Positions 9,301 to 18,449 of a stretch of DNA of 64,000 nt are shown here, one piece after another. The translations under genes and the position numbers were made by a program. Source of the DNA: Saprospiraceae bacterium (GTDB lineage: Bacteria > Bacteroidota > Bacteroidia > Chitinophagales > Saprospiraceae). Under the pieces are notes generated by a model. It ran no database searches. It was not told the DNA's origin and saw only the letters and a program-made list of their open reading frames with translations. Location of the stretch: positions 1-64,000 of the forward strand of contig JALHLK010000002.1 of the NCBI GenBank assembly GCA_022844565.1, in the 5' to 3' direction. Numbering within the stretch: position 1 is the stretch's first letter; each line of letters opens with the position of its first letter.

Positions 9301-11891
9301 AAAAATGTAAATTAGCCTTATACTTTTTGTTTTTTCAAATTGTTCTCCATGGACAAGGAGAAATCCCTGTATCTGATGTCAAGGCCTTACTTAGTCATTT
9401 GTCTAACAACAACAATTACACATTTTCCTATCCTACTGAACTTGAAAACCTCAAATTCAAATCCACTTTAATCAAAAAAGAATTGAGCATTGAAGATGTT
9501 CAAAATATTTTTAGTAAAGCAGACATTGAATGTAAAACACTTAATCGGCATATACTTCTTAGACCAAAAGCCCTTACTTCTGAATCAAATGCAAAAGATT
9601 TTGTAGAAGTCAAGATTTTGGATTCAAAAACCAAAGAAAAAATATCATGGGCAGCAGTAACCGCTACGATAAATGGTCTAGAAAGTGTATTTTTCAGCAA
9701 TGAAGAAGGTACCGTCATTATCCCAAAAGGCAATAAGGACGTAAAAATTTCACAATTGGGGTACGAAACTTTTGGTTTAACAAATATTGGAGAAGATAAG
9801 ATTGTAAAGCTCGTATCAAAGCCAATTTTGCTAGATCAAGTTGAGAAAAAATCTTTTCAGCCTGCCTTTCGTTCTGATCAAGTGGATAAAAATTTTATTA
9901 ATTATACCCAACCCTACTCAACAGAAGTAATCAGCGCATCAGGGACAAAAGATGTGCTGGCCATGGTACAAATGTTACCCGGAATAAATGCATCAGATGA
10001 GCGTGCTGGAAGTATTAAGATAAGGGGTAGTAATGCAGATGCTACAAATATCTTTTTAAATGGCATTCCAGTGATACAAACAGGTCATTATTTTGATCTT
10101 TTTAGTACAATTAACCCGCTTTTTGTAGACAAGGTAAACGTATATAAAAATATCACTCCGATAGCTGATATGAGCAACTCAGGAGGTGCTGTATACCTAG
10201 AAAGTAAAAGCTTTTCTAATAAAAAACTCATCAATACCGATATCAACTTTTTGACGGGATCCATTAATGCTTTTGTACCTATTGCAAAAAACTTTGCCAT
10301 ATCGGGAGCTTATCGAACCAACTTGAGAGATATATCCAATAATTCATTTTATTCACTCAATAAATTTAATCCTCCAAAACTGGTAGAAAACATTCCTGGT
10401 CAGCGATTTTCTGAAGTATTGCTTAGATCTTCGCCTTCCTTTAAGTTTTATGATGGCAATTTCAAGTTGGATTATAAATACAAATACGGTGATTTCTCTG
10501 CTTCATTTTTTTCGGTTAATGACGATTTTACCAATACAATTACCCAAAATCAAAAGTTTGACTTCAGACCTCAAACACCTATTATCTTAAGTAGCAAAAC
10601 AACTAATGACCGAAATTGGAATTCAACTGGCTACGGCCTTGTGAAAAGATTTTACTTTTCTGAAAAATTTTCAAGTATCGCAAAATGGTATCGATCTTCC
10701 TACCAAGAAGATTATGAGCTCAAAACTTTCGTAGGCTCTAGGACAGAATTCAATAGACTTACCAATGAAACCAATTTTGGCACCTCATTAACTGTTCAAG
10801 ACCTTTCTTTGGGTGCTGCGTATAAAATTTCAAAATTGTATGAATTGAGTGCAGGTATTTCTAACACAAGATTAGAAAACAATGCCAATTATCTCTCAAC
10901 ACGTATAAAACAATACGCAGAAAACCAAAATACCACTTACCCTTCATTTTTCATGCAATTTAAAAAATTAGAAACCGAAAAAATCTCTTTTGGAGGTGGG
11001 CTAAAAATCAATCAAATAAATAATCAAAGTATCATTGATGGTAACATTCAATATCAAAATAAAGTAAGTGAAAATACGGTATTAAAACTTGCATTCAACA
11101 GAGCAAATCAAAACATGCGAAGAATAAATATTCGAGATATTTTTGATCAAAGCTTAGGTGTTTGGACACAGATAAATGACAATTTACCATCCCTGTTGGC
11201 CCATCAATTTATGGCCGGATTTACTACGCGAACCAATGCATTTTACTTTGATGTAGAGGCTTATTTCAAAAAATTAGATGGAGTTGCTGAATTCGTAAGT
11301 CTTATACCACAACTCAAAGAGCCCTTGCAAAATCCACAAGATTTGTCTTTATTAATAGGTGAAGGCACAGTAAGAGGTATCGACTTTTTAGGTAGGTATG
11401 AGTCAGATTATTTTAATACACAAGTTGCATACACATTAAGTAAAACCTTTAATTCCATCCCTGGAATATTTAATGGCAATCCGTATCCTTCTATCAATGA
11501 CAGGACGCACCAATTTAAAATGATCAATACCTTTAAATATCAAAATTGGCAAATATCTACCAATCATCATTTTGCTACCGGTGTACCCTATTTATCCGGA
11601 AGAATAGATAACAACAGGCGAATCAATGAATTGATCAGAAATGAGACTCTACGAAGACTACCTAATTATATGAGACATGACCTAGGAATAAAATACTCCT
11701 TGATGTTGGGCTCTATAAAATCAAAAATCGGTATCGATGTTTTAAACATTTTCAACCGTCAAAATACCAATAACATACAATATCTTTCAACAGTCAATGA
11801 CCCTAAAAATCCAAATAGCACTGTGGTCACAGGTACCACGACGAATATGTTGAATAGGACGGTGAATTTGGGGGTTTATTTGGAGTTTTGA
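9297..11891 (+). CDS. TonB-dependent outer-membrane receptor with STN signalling domain
   Basis: An 864-residue receptor. It has a signal peptide (about 1-22), an STN-like signalling domain (about 25-90) expected to contact FecR in the periplasm, a carboxypeptidase-regulatory-like beta domain (about 103-173), a plug (about 205-310, with GSIKIRGSNADATNIFLNGIP) and a beta-barrel to the C-terminus. The start is a TTG overlapping the TGA stop of fecR as TTGA; the nearby ATG at 9305 is out of frame. No SusD partner is present, so it resembles FecA-type transducers rather than SusC. The ligand is unknown. Confidence 0.88.
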   Translation: MKKCKLALYFLFFQIVLHGQGEIPVSDVKALLSHLSNNNNYTFSYPTELENLKFKSTLIKKELSIEDVQNIFSKADIECKTLNRHILLRPKALTSESNAKDFVEVKILDSKTKEKISWAAVTATINGLESVFFSNEEGTVIIPKGNKDVKISQLGYETFGLTNIGEDKIVKLVSKPILLDQVEKKSFQPAFRSDQVDKNFINYTQPYSTEVISASGTKDVLAMVQMLPGINASDERAGSIKIRGSNADATNIFLNGIPVIQTGHYFDLFSTINPLFVDKVNVYKNITPIADMSNSGGAVYLESKSFSNKKLINTDINFLTGSINAFVPIAKNFAISGAYRTNLRDISNNSFYSLNKFNPPKLVENIPGQRFSEVLLRSSPSFKFYDGNFKLDYKYKYGDFSASFFSVNDDFTNTITQNQKFDFRPQTPIILSSKTTNDRNWNSTGYGLVKRFYFSEKFSSIAKWYRSSYQEDYELKTFVGSRTEFNRLTNETNFGTSLTVQDLSLGAAYKISKLYELSAGISNTRLENNANYLSTRIKQYAENQNTTYPSFFMQFKKLETEKISFGGGLKINQINNQSIIDGNIQYQNKVSENTVLKLAFNRANQNMRRINIRDIFDQSLGVWTQINDNLPSLLAHQFMAGFTTRTNAFYFDVEAYFKKLDGVAEFVSLIPQLKEPLQNPQDLSLLIGEGTVRGIDFLGRYESDYFNTQVAYTLSKTFNSIPGIFNGNPYPSINDRTHQFKMINTFKYQNWQISTNHHFATGVPYLSGRIDNNRRINELIRNETLRRLPNYMRHDLGIKYSLMLGSIKSKIGIDVLNIFNRQNTNNIQYLSTVNDPKNPNSTVVTGTTTNMLNRTVNLGVYLEF

Positions 11892-11904
11892 GATTAGTGG
11901 AGTT

Positions 11905-13110
11905 CTAAAGTTTTTGACTAGAATATATACTTTTTACTCCTGAAATATGATAGGAGACTATACATCCTATGCTCACAAAGATAGCTGCTTCCCACCCAAA
12001 TAGCTCGATAGCCAAGATGGTACAAGCAATCGGAGTCTTAGTCGCACCTGCAAATACACCCACAAAACCCATACCCGCCAATACATCCAAAGGTAAGGTG
12101 GTTATTGGAAAAAGGGCGTTCCCTAAGGTTGCTCCAATAAAAAATAGTGGGGTTACTTCTCCTCCTTTAAAACCAAATGAAAGTGTGATTACTGTAAAAA
12201 TCAGCTTCAAAGCAAAATCAAAAGTGGGCAAATGCTGATCAAATGAACTTACTATAGTAGGCACACCTAGTCCTACAAATTTAGATTCTTGTATCAAAGC
12301 AAAAAGCCCTAAAACCAAAAGACCCCCTACAAAAGTCCTTATTGGATTATTAGGTATCATTTGATGACTTCTCTTAGCCAAATAATGCATACTAAATATG
12401 AAAAATCGGGCTACGAGTCCAAAACAAATTCCAGCCAAAACAGCACTCCCTACATTTGAAATGGAATAGTTAATCGCACTCGCTATTTCATAATGCGTAT
12501 GAGGTGAATTGAATATATCACCAACCATATCTGCAAAAAAACCAGCAAATAAAGCCGGTACTAAATATTTATATTGCAACCTCCCTCGTACCAATACCTC
12601 CACAGCAAAAATAGCCCCTGCCAAAGGAGTCCCAAAAACTGCTCCAAATCCTGCTGCTATGGAAGCAATGATCAACGTTTTTCTGTCTTCAACTGAAAGT
12701 TTGAATATTGAAGTAAATTGATCTGCTATGGATCCAGCCATTTGAAGTGCAGTACCTTCTCTTCCAGCAGAACCTCCAAATAAATGAGTTAAGATCGTAC
12801 CAAAATAAATAAAAACTGCTTTCAATAATGTAATTTTATCTTTTGTAGGGTCATCAATCGTGTCGAAGAGTAAATTATTACCACTAGCAAAAGATTGGCC
12901 ATACCGATCATATAGGTAACTTATGAAATAACCACAAAATGGCAAAAATACGATGATCCATAAATGGCCTTCTCTAAAGTCTGTCGCCATATTAAGCGTA
13001 TGTAGAAAGAAGGAGGAGGTAGCACCTATTGGAATTGATATAATTGCAGAAATTGCTATCCAGCGCAATACGTAGGTAAATAACTTTTTTACATTTTCTA
13101 CAAAATCCAT
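11905..13110 (-). CDS. CLC-type fluoride/proton antiporter (CLC-F)
   Basis: A 401-residue CLC-family membrane protein. Three motifs differ from chloride CLCs in the way known for the fluoride-exporting CLC-F clade: SGNNLLFD near residues 77-84 where chloride CLCs have GSGIP; GREGTALQ near 116-123 (gating Glu118) where they have GKEGP; and GGEVTPLF where they have GxFxP. The family exports fluoride against proton influx. Length fits the two-repeat CLC core without CBS domains. No crcB-type fluoride riboswitch was recognised upstream. It is last in a minus-strand run but has its own promoter box. Confidence 0.82.
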   Translation of the reverse strand: MDFVENVKKLFTYVLRWIAISAIISIPIGATSSFFLHTLNMATDFREGHLWIIVFLPFCGYFISYLYDRYGQSFASGNNLLFDTIDDPTKDKITLLKAVFIYFGTILTHLFGGSAGREGTALQMAGSIADQFTSIFKLSVEDRKTLIIASIAAGFGAVFGTPLAGAIFAVEVLVRGRLQYKYLVPALFAGFFADMVGDIFNSPHTHYEIASAINYSISNVGSAVLAGICFGLVARFFIFSMHYLAKRSHQMIPNNPIRTFVGGLLVLGLFALIQESKFVGLGVPTIVSSFDQHLPTFDFALKLIFTVITLSFGFKGGEVTPLFFIGATLGNALFPITTLPLDVLAGMGFVGVFAGATKTPIACTILAIELFGWEAAIFVSIGCIVSYHISGVKSIYSSQKL

Positions 13111-13114
13111 TAAA

Positions 13115-13122
13115 CAAAAGTA
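13115..13122 (-). promoter_or_regulatory. -7 promoter box of the CLC-F gene
   Basis: Read on the minus strand this is TACTTTTG, a perfect TAnnTTTG. It ends only four bases before the ATG at 13110-13108, so the transcript would be leaderless or nearly so. Confidence 0.5.
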
Positions 13123-13183
13123 ATCATTGAATGGCAGTTTTATTTATATCGATATCAAAAAGTGTTTTTATGAGCAGTTTGCT

Positions 13184-14470
13184 TTATGATAACACTTTCT
13201 TTAACCTCAATTCATAAATCATCCAGCCAAATAAAACTGCATATTCCAAAGCAATCATCCAATACTTCACTTCGTATTGTGCTCCATGATAATTAGCATA
13301 ACTCAATATGCTCACAAAACTCCAAACCACTACATGCCAATATCGCATTTGTAAACTAAAAAATAATGGCGTCATAATGTACCAAGGATGCACCGTTGTT
13401 GCTAAAAGAAGGTAAACCATGAAGGATATATATCCTATTTTCAAAAAATTGTTTTCATCTGAATTGCTGTTTTTGTAAGAAAAATATAGGATGATAATCA
13501 TCGTGACTAACCCATTGAGTGGACCAATCAAATTAATCTGATTATAACCACTCAATCTAAAACCCAACCAACGTTCGATATAATAAACGCTTGCATTAAA
13601 TTCAAATTTTCTAAAATAGAGATCGACACTTTTTATCAAATTTTCGATATCTAAGCTCCATACCAATGGCACAAAACAAACAAAACAAGTTAGCATGAAG
13701 GAAATCAGAAAATGGTTTAATTGATGATTTTTTCTATATTTTAAAAATAAATATGGTAAAAGCATCAAAGGGAGAAGTTTTACTGACACAGCCAATGCAA
13801 GTGACAATCCAGCAAGTGAAGGCTTACGTTTTTCTATGGAAATATAGGTAGCAATTAAAAAAGCTATCATGACAATCTCCACATGTAAGTTGCCAATCCC
13901 TTCTATGATGACCAATGGATTTGCAAAATACAATAAATAAAATTTGTCTTTGCTAATATATTTATCCCATCCATACCAAGCTAAAAAATGACAAACCGCG
14001 TATGAAATCTTTAATCCTATTGCAAATCTGACAATATCTTCAATGAAAGCACAAAAATAGAAAAACACCTGATTGATCGGAGGATAAATACTGTAATAAT
14101 CTGGTGAGTTAAGTAATGGAAAAACTTGTATAAGATTTTCGGGTAAAAAGTTTTCATCGATCAGTTGACTTGGCAAATGTGCATAAGGAGAAATACCATT
14201 TTGCATGAGAATGCCATCCCAAAAAAAACGATAGATATCATCAGACAGGTTTGGAAAGCAAAATATCGGAATGAGTAGTGCTACACTTACTATCCAACCA
14301 TGCAGTTTTACGCTTTTTAAAGAAAAATAGATACCTACGAGACCAATAAAAGATATGGTGTATCCAAATAGAATCTTATAAAATTCATTTTGAGCTGGAA
14401 TCAAATTGGTATACAAGATACCCCCCAATAAGGTTAAAAAATAAAAGACTTGTATGATATTCTTACCCAA
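13184..14470 (-). CDS. GT87/DUF2029-type polyprenol-phosphate mannosyltransferase-like membrane protein
   Basis: A 428-residue protein with about 10-11 transmembrane helices. The region SDDIYRFFWDGILMQNGISPYAHLP, with an acidic pair and WDG/SPY motifs, is characteristic of GT-C glycosyltransferases of the DUF2029/GT87 group and the alpha-1,6-mannosyltransferases that use polyprenyl-phosphate-mannose on the outer face of the membrane. GIGNLHVEIVMIAF and the AVSVKLLPLMLLPYL helix fit as well. The acceptor is unknown. It follows the pxpC-like gene by 38 bases on the same strand. Confidence 0.75.
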   Translation of the reverse strand: MGKNIIQVFYFLTLLGGILYTNLIPAQNEFYKILFGYTISFIGLVGIYFSLKSVKLHGWIVSVALLIPIFCFPNLSDDIYRFFWDGILMQNGISPYAHLPSQLIDENFLPENLIQVFPLLNSPDYYSIYPPINQVFFYFCAFIEDIVRFAIGLKISYAVCHFLAWYGWDKYISKDKFYLLYFANPLVIIEGIGNLHVEIVMIAFLIATYISIEKRKPSLAGLSLALAVSVKLLPLMLLPYLFLKYRKNHQLNHFLISFMLTCFVCFVPLVWSLDIENLIKSVDLYFRKFEFNASVYYIERWLGFRLSGYNQINLIGPLNGLVTMIIILYFSYKNSNSDENNFLKIGYISFMVYLLLATTVHPWYIMTPLFFSLQMRYWHVVVWSFVSILSYANYHGAQYEVKYWMIALEYAVLFGWMIYELRLKKVLS

Positions 14471-14508
14471 TTATCGTTTATGTTTACATCAAATGTATTA
14501 ATTTATAA

Positions 14509-15327
14509 CTACACTCCAACAATTCTTAAAATTATCTTTTCACCAATCTTTTTCAAATACAATTTTTCTAGATCTTCTACTTTTAAAAAGCCCCATCTGT
14601 AGTAACCACCCGTAGTTTGTCCATCTTTACTTAAAATAAATACTTTACCTCCTTTTGTAATTTGGATAGTACCAACAGGGGTGTAAGAAGAAATTATCTC
14701 AGGAAAAACGCCTTCAATCACATCTTGAAAACAAATTGCTTGTCTATTTGTACCCGCATCTATGGTCAATGTCAATACTTCAACATCACAAGGAAATCTA
14801 TGATACTCTGGTCCAGGCATTACATTAAATGTAGATATTCCAACATCTATTTTACTGTCCTTTTTAATCACAGCTTGAATTTGAGCCGACTGTGATTGAT
14901 AAGCGATCACCATTTTTGGATACAATCGATCATACATGGTGATACCTTTCATCTGACTATAGCTCTTCATCACGTATTCGGATTGCCAATTGCCTAAAAC
15001 ACATAGATAACCAATATTGCCTTCGTTTTTTACTATTTTTAATATTTTACCAGAGTGTACTGTCAAAACAGAAACATTAGTATGCGTTACAGTACCGACT
15101 TGAATCTTCAATCCAAATCCAACGATATTCAATAAAACATCGTGCGAAAACCTGATGGTCAATCCAGTTCCAAAAAACTCTATGGCATTTGTAAAGTCTT
15201 CATCAATTATATTGGGAAGAATATATCCAGAGTTAGGGACTCCATATTGTCCAAACCCAAATCTGCCTTTGTCTTGGATTGATGAATAAACACCAGCGGC
15301 TAGGATTTGTGCATACCCTTTATTCAT
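14509..15327 (-). CDS. pxpC: 5-oxoprolinase subunit C family (biotin-dependent carboxyltransferase-like)
   Basis: A 272-residue KipA/PxpC-type protein. The N-terminal GVYSSIQDKGRFGFGQYGVPNSG is the family hallmark, and the C-terminal STGGYYRWG-like segment (QTTGGYYRWGFLKVEDL) also fits. With PxpA and PxpB the family hydrolyses 5-oxoproline; in Bacillus, KipA counters the KipI kinase inhibitor. It is shorter than the usual roughly 310 residues, and the stretch after PNSG is divergent. It overlaps the pxpB gene by 8 bases. No pxpA lies nearby. Confidence 0.82.
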   Translation of the reverse strand: MNKGYAQILAAGVYSSIQDKGRFGFGQYGVPNSGYILPNIIDEDFTNAIEFFGTGLTIRFSHDVLLNIVGFGLKIQVGTVTHTNVSVLTVHSGKILKIVKNEGNIGYLCVLGNWQSEYVMKSYSQMKGITMYDRLYPKMVIAYQSQSAQIQAVIKKDSKIDVGISTFNVMPGPEYHRFPCDVEVLTLTIDAGTNRQAICFQDVIEGVFPEIISSYTPVGTIQITKGGKVFILSKDGQTTGGYYRWGFLKVEDLEKLYLKKIGEKIILRIVGV

Positions 15328-15967
15328 ATTCGAGCATTGATTTATACACTTTTAAACTGATAGCTTTAAACTTGATGCGTGTGCCTATTGGATACTTTAC
15401 AGGATTTTCTAATTGAGATTTCAATAACTTAATTGGACATTTTCCGATAACCTGCCATCCTCCTGGACTTTCTACAGGATATATTCCAGTATAATTTCCA
15501 GCTAAAGCAAGACTACCAGCCTCCAAATTGGTAACCGGCTTTGCCTTTCGTGGTATGTCAAAATGTTGGTCTTCATTCTTTATGTACGCAAATCCCGGTA
15601 AAAATCCATACATTTCAATGACATGCATACTTCCTAGATGTATTTGCACAACTTCTTCTCTAGATTTTTTCAATGTCTCTTCTATGATCAACCAATCAGG
15701 AGCGTTCAAATCATAATATATTGGTAAGATTTCTATATTGGGTTTTGACTCGATAACAGAATCTGACTCCATCAAAGTAAGCAAAAAACCATTTAATTCA
15801 CTTTCTAATACGTCTGGATCATGATGAATGACGAAGGAGTCTAAACTTATAAAAACTTGGTATTGGCTCTGATTGAGTAATGCCGATGTTAGTACCTGAA
15901 AGATAGCTTTGGGCGGATAGACAATTGTACCGTTTGGTATCGGGTAAAAATAAAATTTAGGCTTCAT
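15320..15967 (-). CDS. pxpB: 5-oxoprolinase subunit B family (KipI-like)
   Basis: A 215-residue protein with the KipI/PxpB signatures MYGFLPGFAYI near residues 118-128, IPRKAKPV, and the C-terminal cyclophilin-like GNYTGIYPVESPGGWQVIGKCP. It is slightly shorter than typical (about 220-240). In the PxpABC complex this subunit participates in ATP-dependent 5-oxoproline ring opening. It begins three bases after the GH30 stop and overlaps pxpC by 8 bases, so translation is probably coupled with both. Confidence 0.85.
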   Translation of the reverse strand: MKPKFYFYPIPNGTIVYPPKAIFQVLTSALLNQSQYQVFISLDSFVIHHDPDVLESELNGFLLTLMESDSVIESKPNIEILPIYYDLNAPDWLIIEETLKKSREEVVQIHLGSMHVIEMYGFLPGFAYIKNEDQHFDIPRKAKPVTNLEAGSLALAGNYTGIYPVESPGGWQVIGKCPIKLLKSQLENPVKYPIGTRIKFKAISLKVYKSMLEYE

Positions 15968-15970
15968 ATC

Positions 15971-17470
15971 TTATTGCCACACATAGGTTACAACGGATTC
16001 TCCTGGTATTGATAATAGCGCATATTTACCATTTTCTGAGAGATTAAAAGTTTTTGGCTCCTTCTCTTCATTGATTGCAATCATAACTTTTCGTAAGTCG
16101 GGCGTGAGAAACACTACATGATGAATATCATCTTTTGTATTGCTCTTCACTCTAAATGATCCCACAGGAATATGAGCCGATGCATGTGCTATAATGTAAT
16201 ATGAGACGTTTTTTACATAATTATCACCATCAATGGTTATTGCACCTTTGCACTCTGTGCATCCACCGGGTGTATGCGGCTTATAGTTTGGATCATTAGC
16301 GAGATTCCACTGCATGGCAACACTTGACCAATTCAGTATACTACCAATTATGACGTTCTTCATATGCCACATCAGATCTCCTGAAAAGGCACCTTTTGCA
16401 CCAGTCCATTGTTCTGTTAGGTATAACTTTTTATCCGGGTGTAAGTCATGTACTTTTGATAGAGCACTTATATCACCTGCATAGAGATGAAATGCACTCC
16501 CATAGACGAATCGGTTGGTTTCAGGATCATTGAGAATCGAAATGGGGTATTCTGGATGATCACAATTATGATCCCAAAGCACTATTTTCACTTTCAAACC
16601 TGCCTCTTTGAATCCGGGACCAAGGTACTTTTTAATAAACTCATTTTGTTCATTGGCATCCATATTCATGCTCGGGTTATTACCTCCATGTTCAGGTTCG
16701 TTTTGTACCGTCACTGCATTGATGGTAATACCATGTTTTTGCATTTCAAGAATATACTTTACAAAATACAAAGCATATACTTTATAATACTTTGGTAATA
16801 ATTTACCACCAATAGCACTTTTATTGGTTTTCATCCATAAAGGAGGACTCCAGGGAGTTGCAATAATGTTAATGGTAGGATTTCGATTGGATATTTCTTT
16901 CAAGATAGGGATGACACTATTGGTATCTCTACCGATCGAAAACTGCTCTAAAGATAAATCTTCTGAATTTGGATCTATGTCATTGTAACTAAATACCTCT
17001 TCATCCAAGTCTGAAGCTCCCATACTGAGTCTAATGTAAGAAACACACTTTCCATTTTCCTTACATAAAAATAAATCGTCAAGTAAGTTTTTTTGTTGGG
17101 CGGTACCCATTTGCTTAATAAGTCCTGCACTCCCACCGGTAAGTGTATATCCGAATCCCTCTATTTGCTGGTATTGTGTCTCAACATCTACCTCTATCGT
17201 TGGAAAAGAATCAGATTTTGAAGCCTGAAATTGGGTAGATTTTTGCATTTCAAACAGGACACTCTCATCACCTTTTGTCACCCATGAATCGATGACTGGT
17301 GCTTGATCCCTACGTATTTTGTTATTTTGACAATTGTACAAAAAACAACAGAACACAACAAAGATAAGCTTAGGGTATAAAACAAATTTGTTGTGGCAGA
17401 CATTCAAATGATTGGCCAAATTCGAAACGATGACTTTTCTAGTGTATCGCAAAAGAAAAGTCATGTGCAT
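15971..17470 (-). CDS. Glycoside hydrolase family 30 lipoprotein (glucosylceramidase-like)
   Basis: A GH30 enzyme of 499 residues. QQIEGFGYTLTGGSAGLI opens the barrel. The acid/base is Glu258 in VQNEPEHGG and the nucleophile Glu353 in LTEQWTG; a small beta domain closes the C-terminus. Family activities include beta-glucosylceramidase, beta-1,6-glucanase and xylanase, and the exact substrate is not readable. The hydrophobic stretch ending FCCFLYNC at residue 47 looks like a lipobox, far from the first Met. A TTG at 17407 would give a normal 26-residue lipoprotein signal and may be the true start. It follows porP by 30 bases. Confidence 0.85.
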   Translation of the reverse strand: MHMTFLLRYTRKVIVSNLANHLNVCHNKFVLYPKLIFVVFCCFLYNCQNNKIRRDQAPVIDSWVTKGDESVLFEMQKSTQFQASKSDSFPTIEVDVETQYQQIEGFGYTLTGGSAGLIKQMGTAQQKNLLDDLFLCKENGKCVSYIRLSMGASDLDEEVFSYNDIDPNSEDLSLEQFSIGRDTNSVIPILKEISNRNPTINIIATPWSPPLWMKTNKSAIGGKLLPKYYKVYALYFVKYILEMQKHGITINAVTVQNEPEHGGNNPSMNMDANEQNEFIKKYLGPGFKEAGLKVKIVLWDHNCDHPEYPISILNDPETNRFVYGSAFHLYAGDISALSKVHDLHPDKKLYLTEQWTGAKGAFSGDLMWHMKNVIIGSILNWSSVAMQWNLANDPNYKPHTPGGCTECKGAITIDGDNYVKNVSYYIIAHASAHIPVGSFRVKSNTKDDIHHVVFLTPDLRKVMIAINEEKEPKTFNLSENGKYALLSIPGESVVTYVWQ

Positions 17471-17500
17471 GGTATTTATTTTATAACAAGTAGAATTACC

Positions 17501-18418
17501 TTACTTTTTGCCACCAAGTGCTAACTTAATAGAAACTTCGTGTGATCCTCTATTGTACTCTTGAAACTGCCAAGTAGAAGTGTTGTATGAATAGTAGATA
17601 TCTATAACATTTAAGTTGAAGCCCAATAAAAAGCCTAATCTATTGTCAGCACCCACTCTATAAGTAACACCTCCCGTCAATTTATCCTCCAAAAATCCAG
17701 CTTTTAAGTTTAAATCGATATGTGTAGGTACATTATTAAGTTTCTTTACAAAAATCGAAGGTTCTAGATTTACGTCTGTAGCAACATTCATCAATTTATA
17801 ACCAACGTTAAAAATAAATCCTAGATCTCTCGGATCATTGGTACCATCAGAAATTCTTGAAGAAATCAAAGATGGCAATGCTATACCATAGCTCAATTTT
17901 TTATCATAAAGACCATACATACCTACTGACAGATCAAAAAACTGAACTCCAGCTCTTCTTTGTCTCACCAAAGCATCGCTCGGGTCAAATTGAAAATCAT
18001 TAGCGTCTGAATTATTCAAACCATGATTGACATATTCTGTACTAAGACCAAATCTTAAATCATTTTTTGAAGAAGTAATACCATAAGACAAAGCTAATTG
18101 TGCTTTATTTGTCCTTAAAGCTCCAAAATTATCTTGCATTAAAAGGACACCAACTCCTACTCTATCGATTAAATTACCATCATAAGAAATCGTAGCTGTA
18201 GAAGGACTACCACCAAAACCCGACCAAGTATTTCTATAGTTTAGAAATAAATTTTGTGTACCAGAAAATCCTGTTGCACCTGGATTAACCAATACTGGCT
18301 GAATGAAAGCCTGAGAGTAGATATATCTTTCATCAAAATACCGCTCTTGAGCCTTTCCATTTAAAGTAGCAAAGATTACTATGCAAAAAGGCAATATATT
18401 TTTAATTAAATTCTTCAT
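17501..18418 (-). CDS. PorP/SprF family type IX secretion outer-membrane protein
   Basis: A 305-residue beta-barrel protein with a signal peptide ending near GKAQ. YFDERYIYSQAFIQPVLVNPGATGF and YRNTWSGFGGSPST are diagnostic of the PorP/SprF family, and the C-terminus ends in an aromatic-rich strand pattern (SYNTSTWQFQEYNRGSHEVSIKLAL). In Bacteroidota, SprF-type paralogs are often encoded next to large type-B T9SS substrates and are needed for their surface delivery. It lies 31 bases after the cohesin adhesin gene, which fits that role. Confidence 0.93.
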   Translation of the reverse strand: MKNLIKNILPFCIVIFATLNGKAQERYFDERYIYSQAFIQPVLVNPGATGFSGTQNLFLNYRNTWSGFGGSPSTATISYDGNLIDRVGVGVLLMQDNFGALRTNKAQLALSYGITSSKNDLRFGLSTEYVNHGLNNSDANDFQFDPSDALVRQRRAGVQFFDLSVGMYGLYDKKLSYGIALPSLISSRISDGTNDPRDLGFIFNVGYKLMNVATDVNLEPSIFVKKLNNVPTHIDLNLKAGFLEDKLTGGVTYRVGADNRLGFLLGFNLNVIDIYYSYNTSTWQFQEYNRGSHEVSIKLALGGKK

Positions 18419-18449
18419 CGTTTTATTATATTTAGGATTTAAGCTTAAT

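Noticed and set aside
13111-13183. Possible fluoride riboswitch upstream of the CLC-F gene
   Set aside because: The 73-bp leader region does not show the conserved crcB-motif stems, and the -7 box sits right at the start codon.
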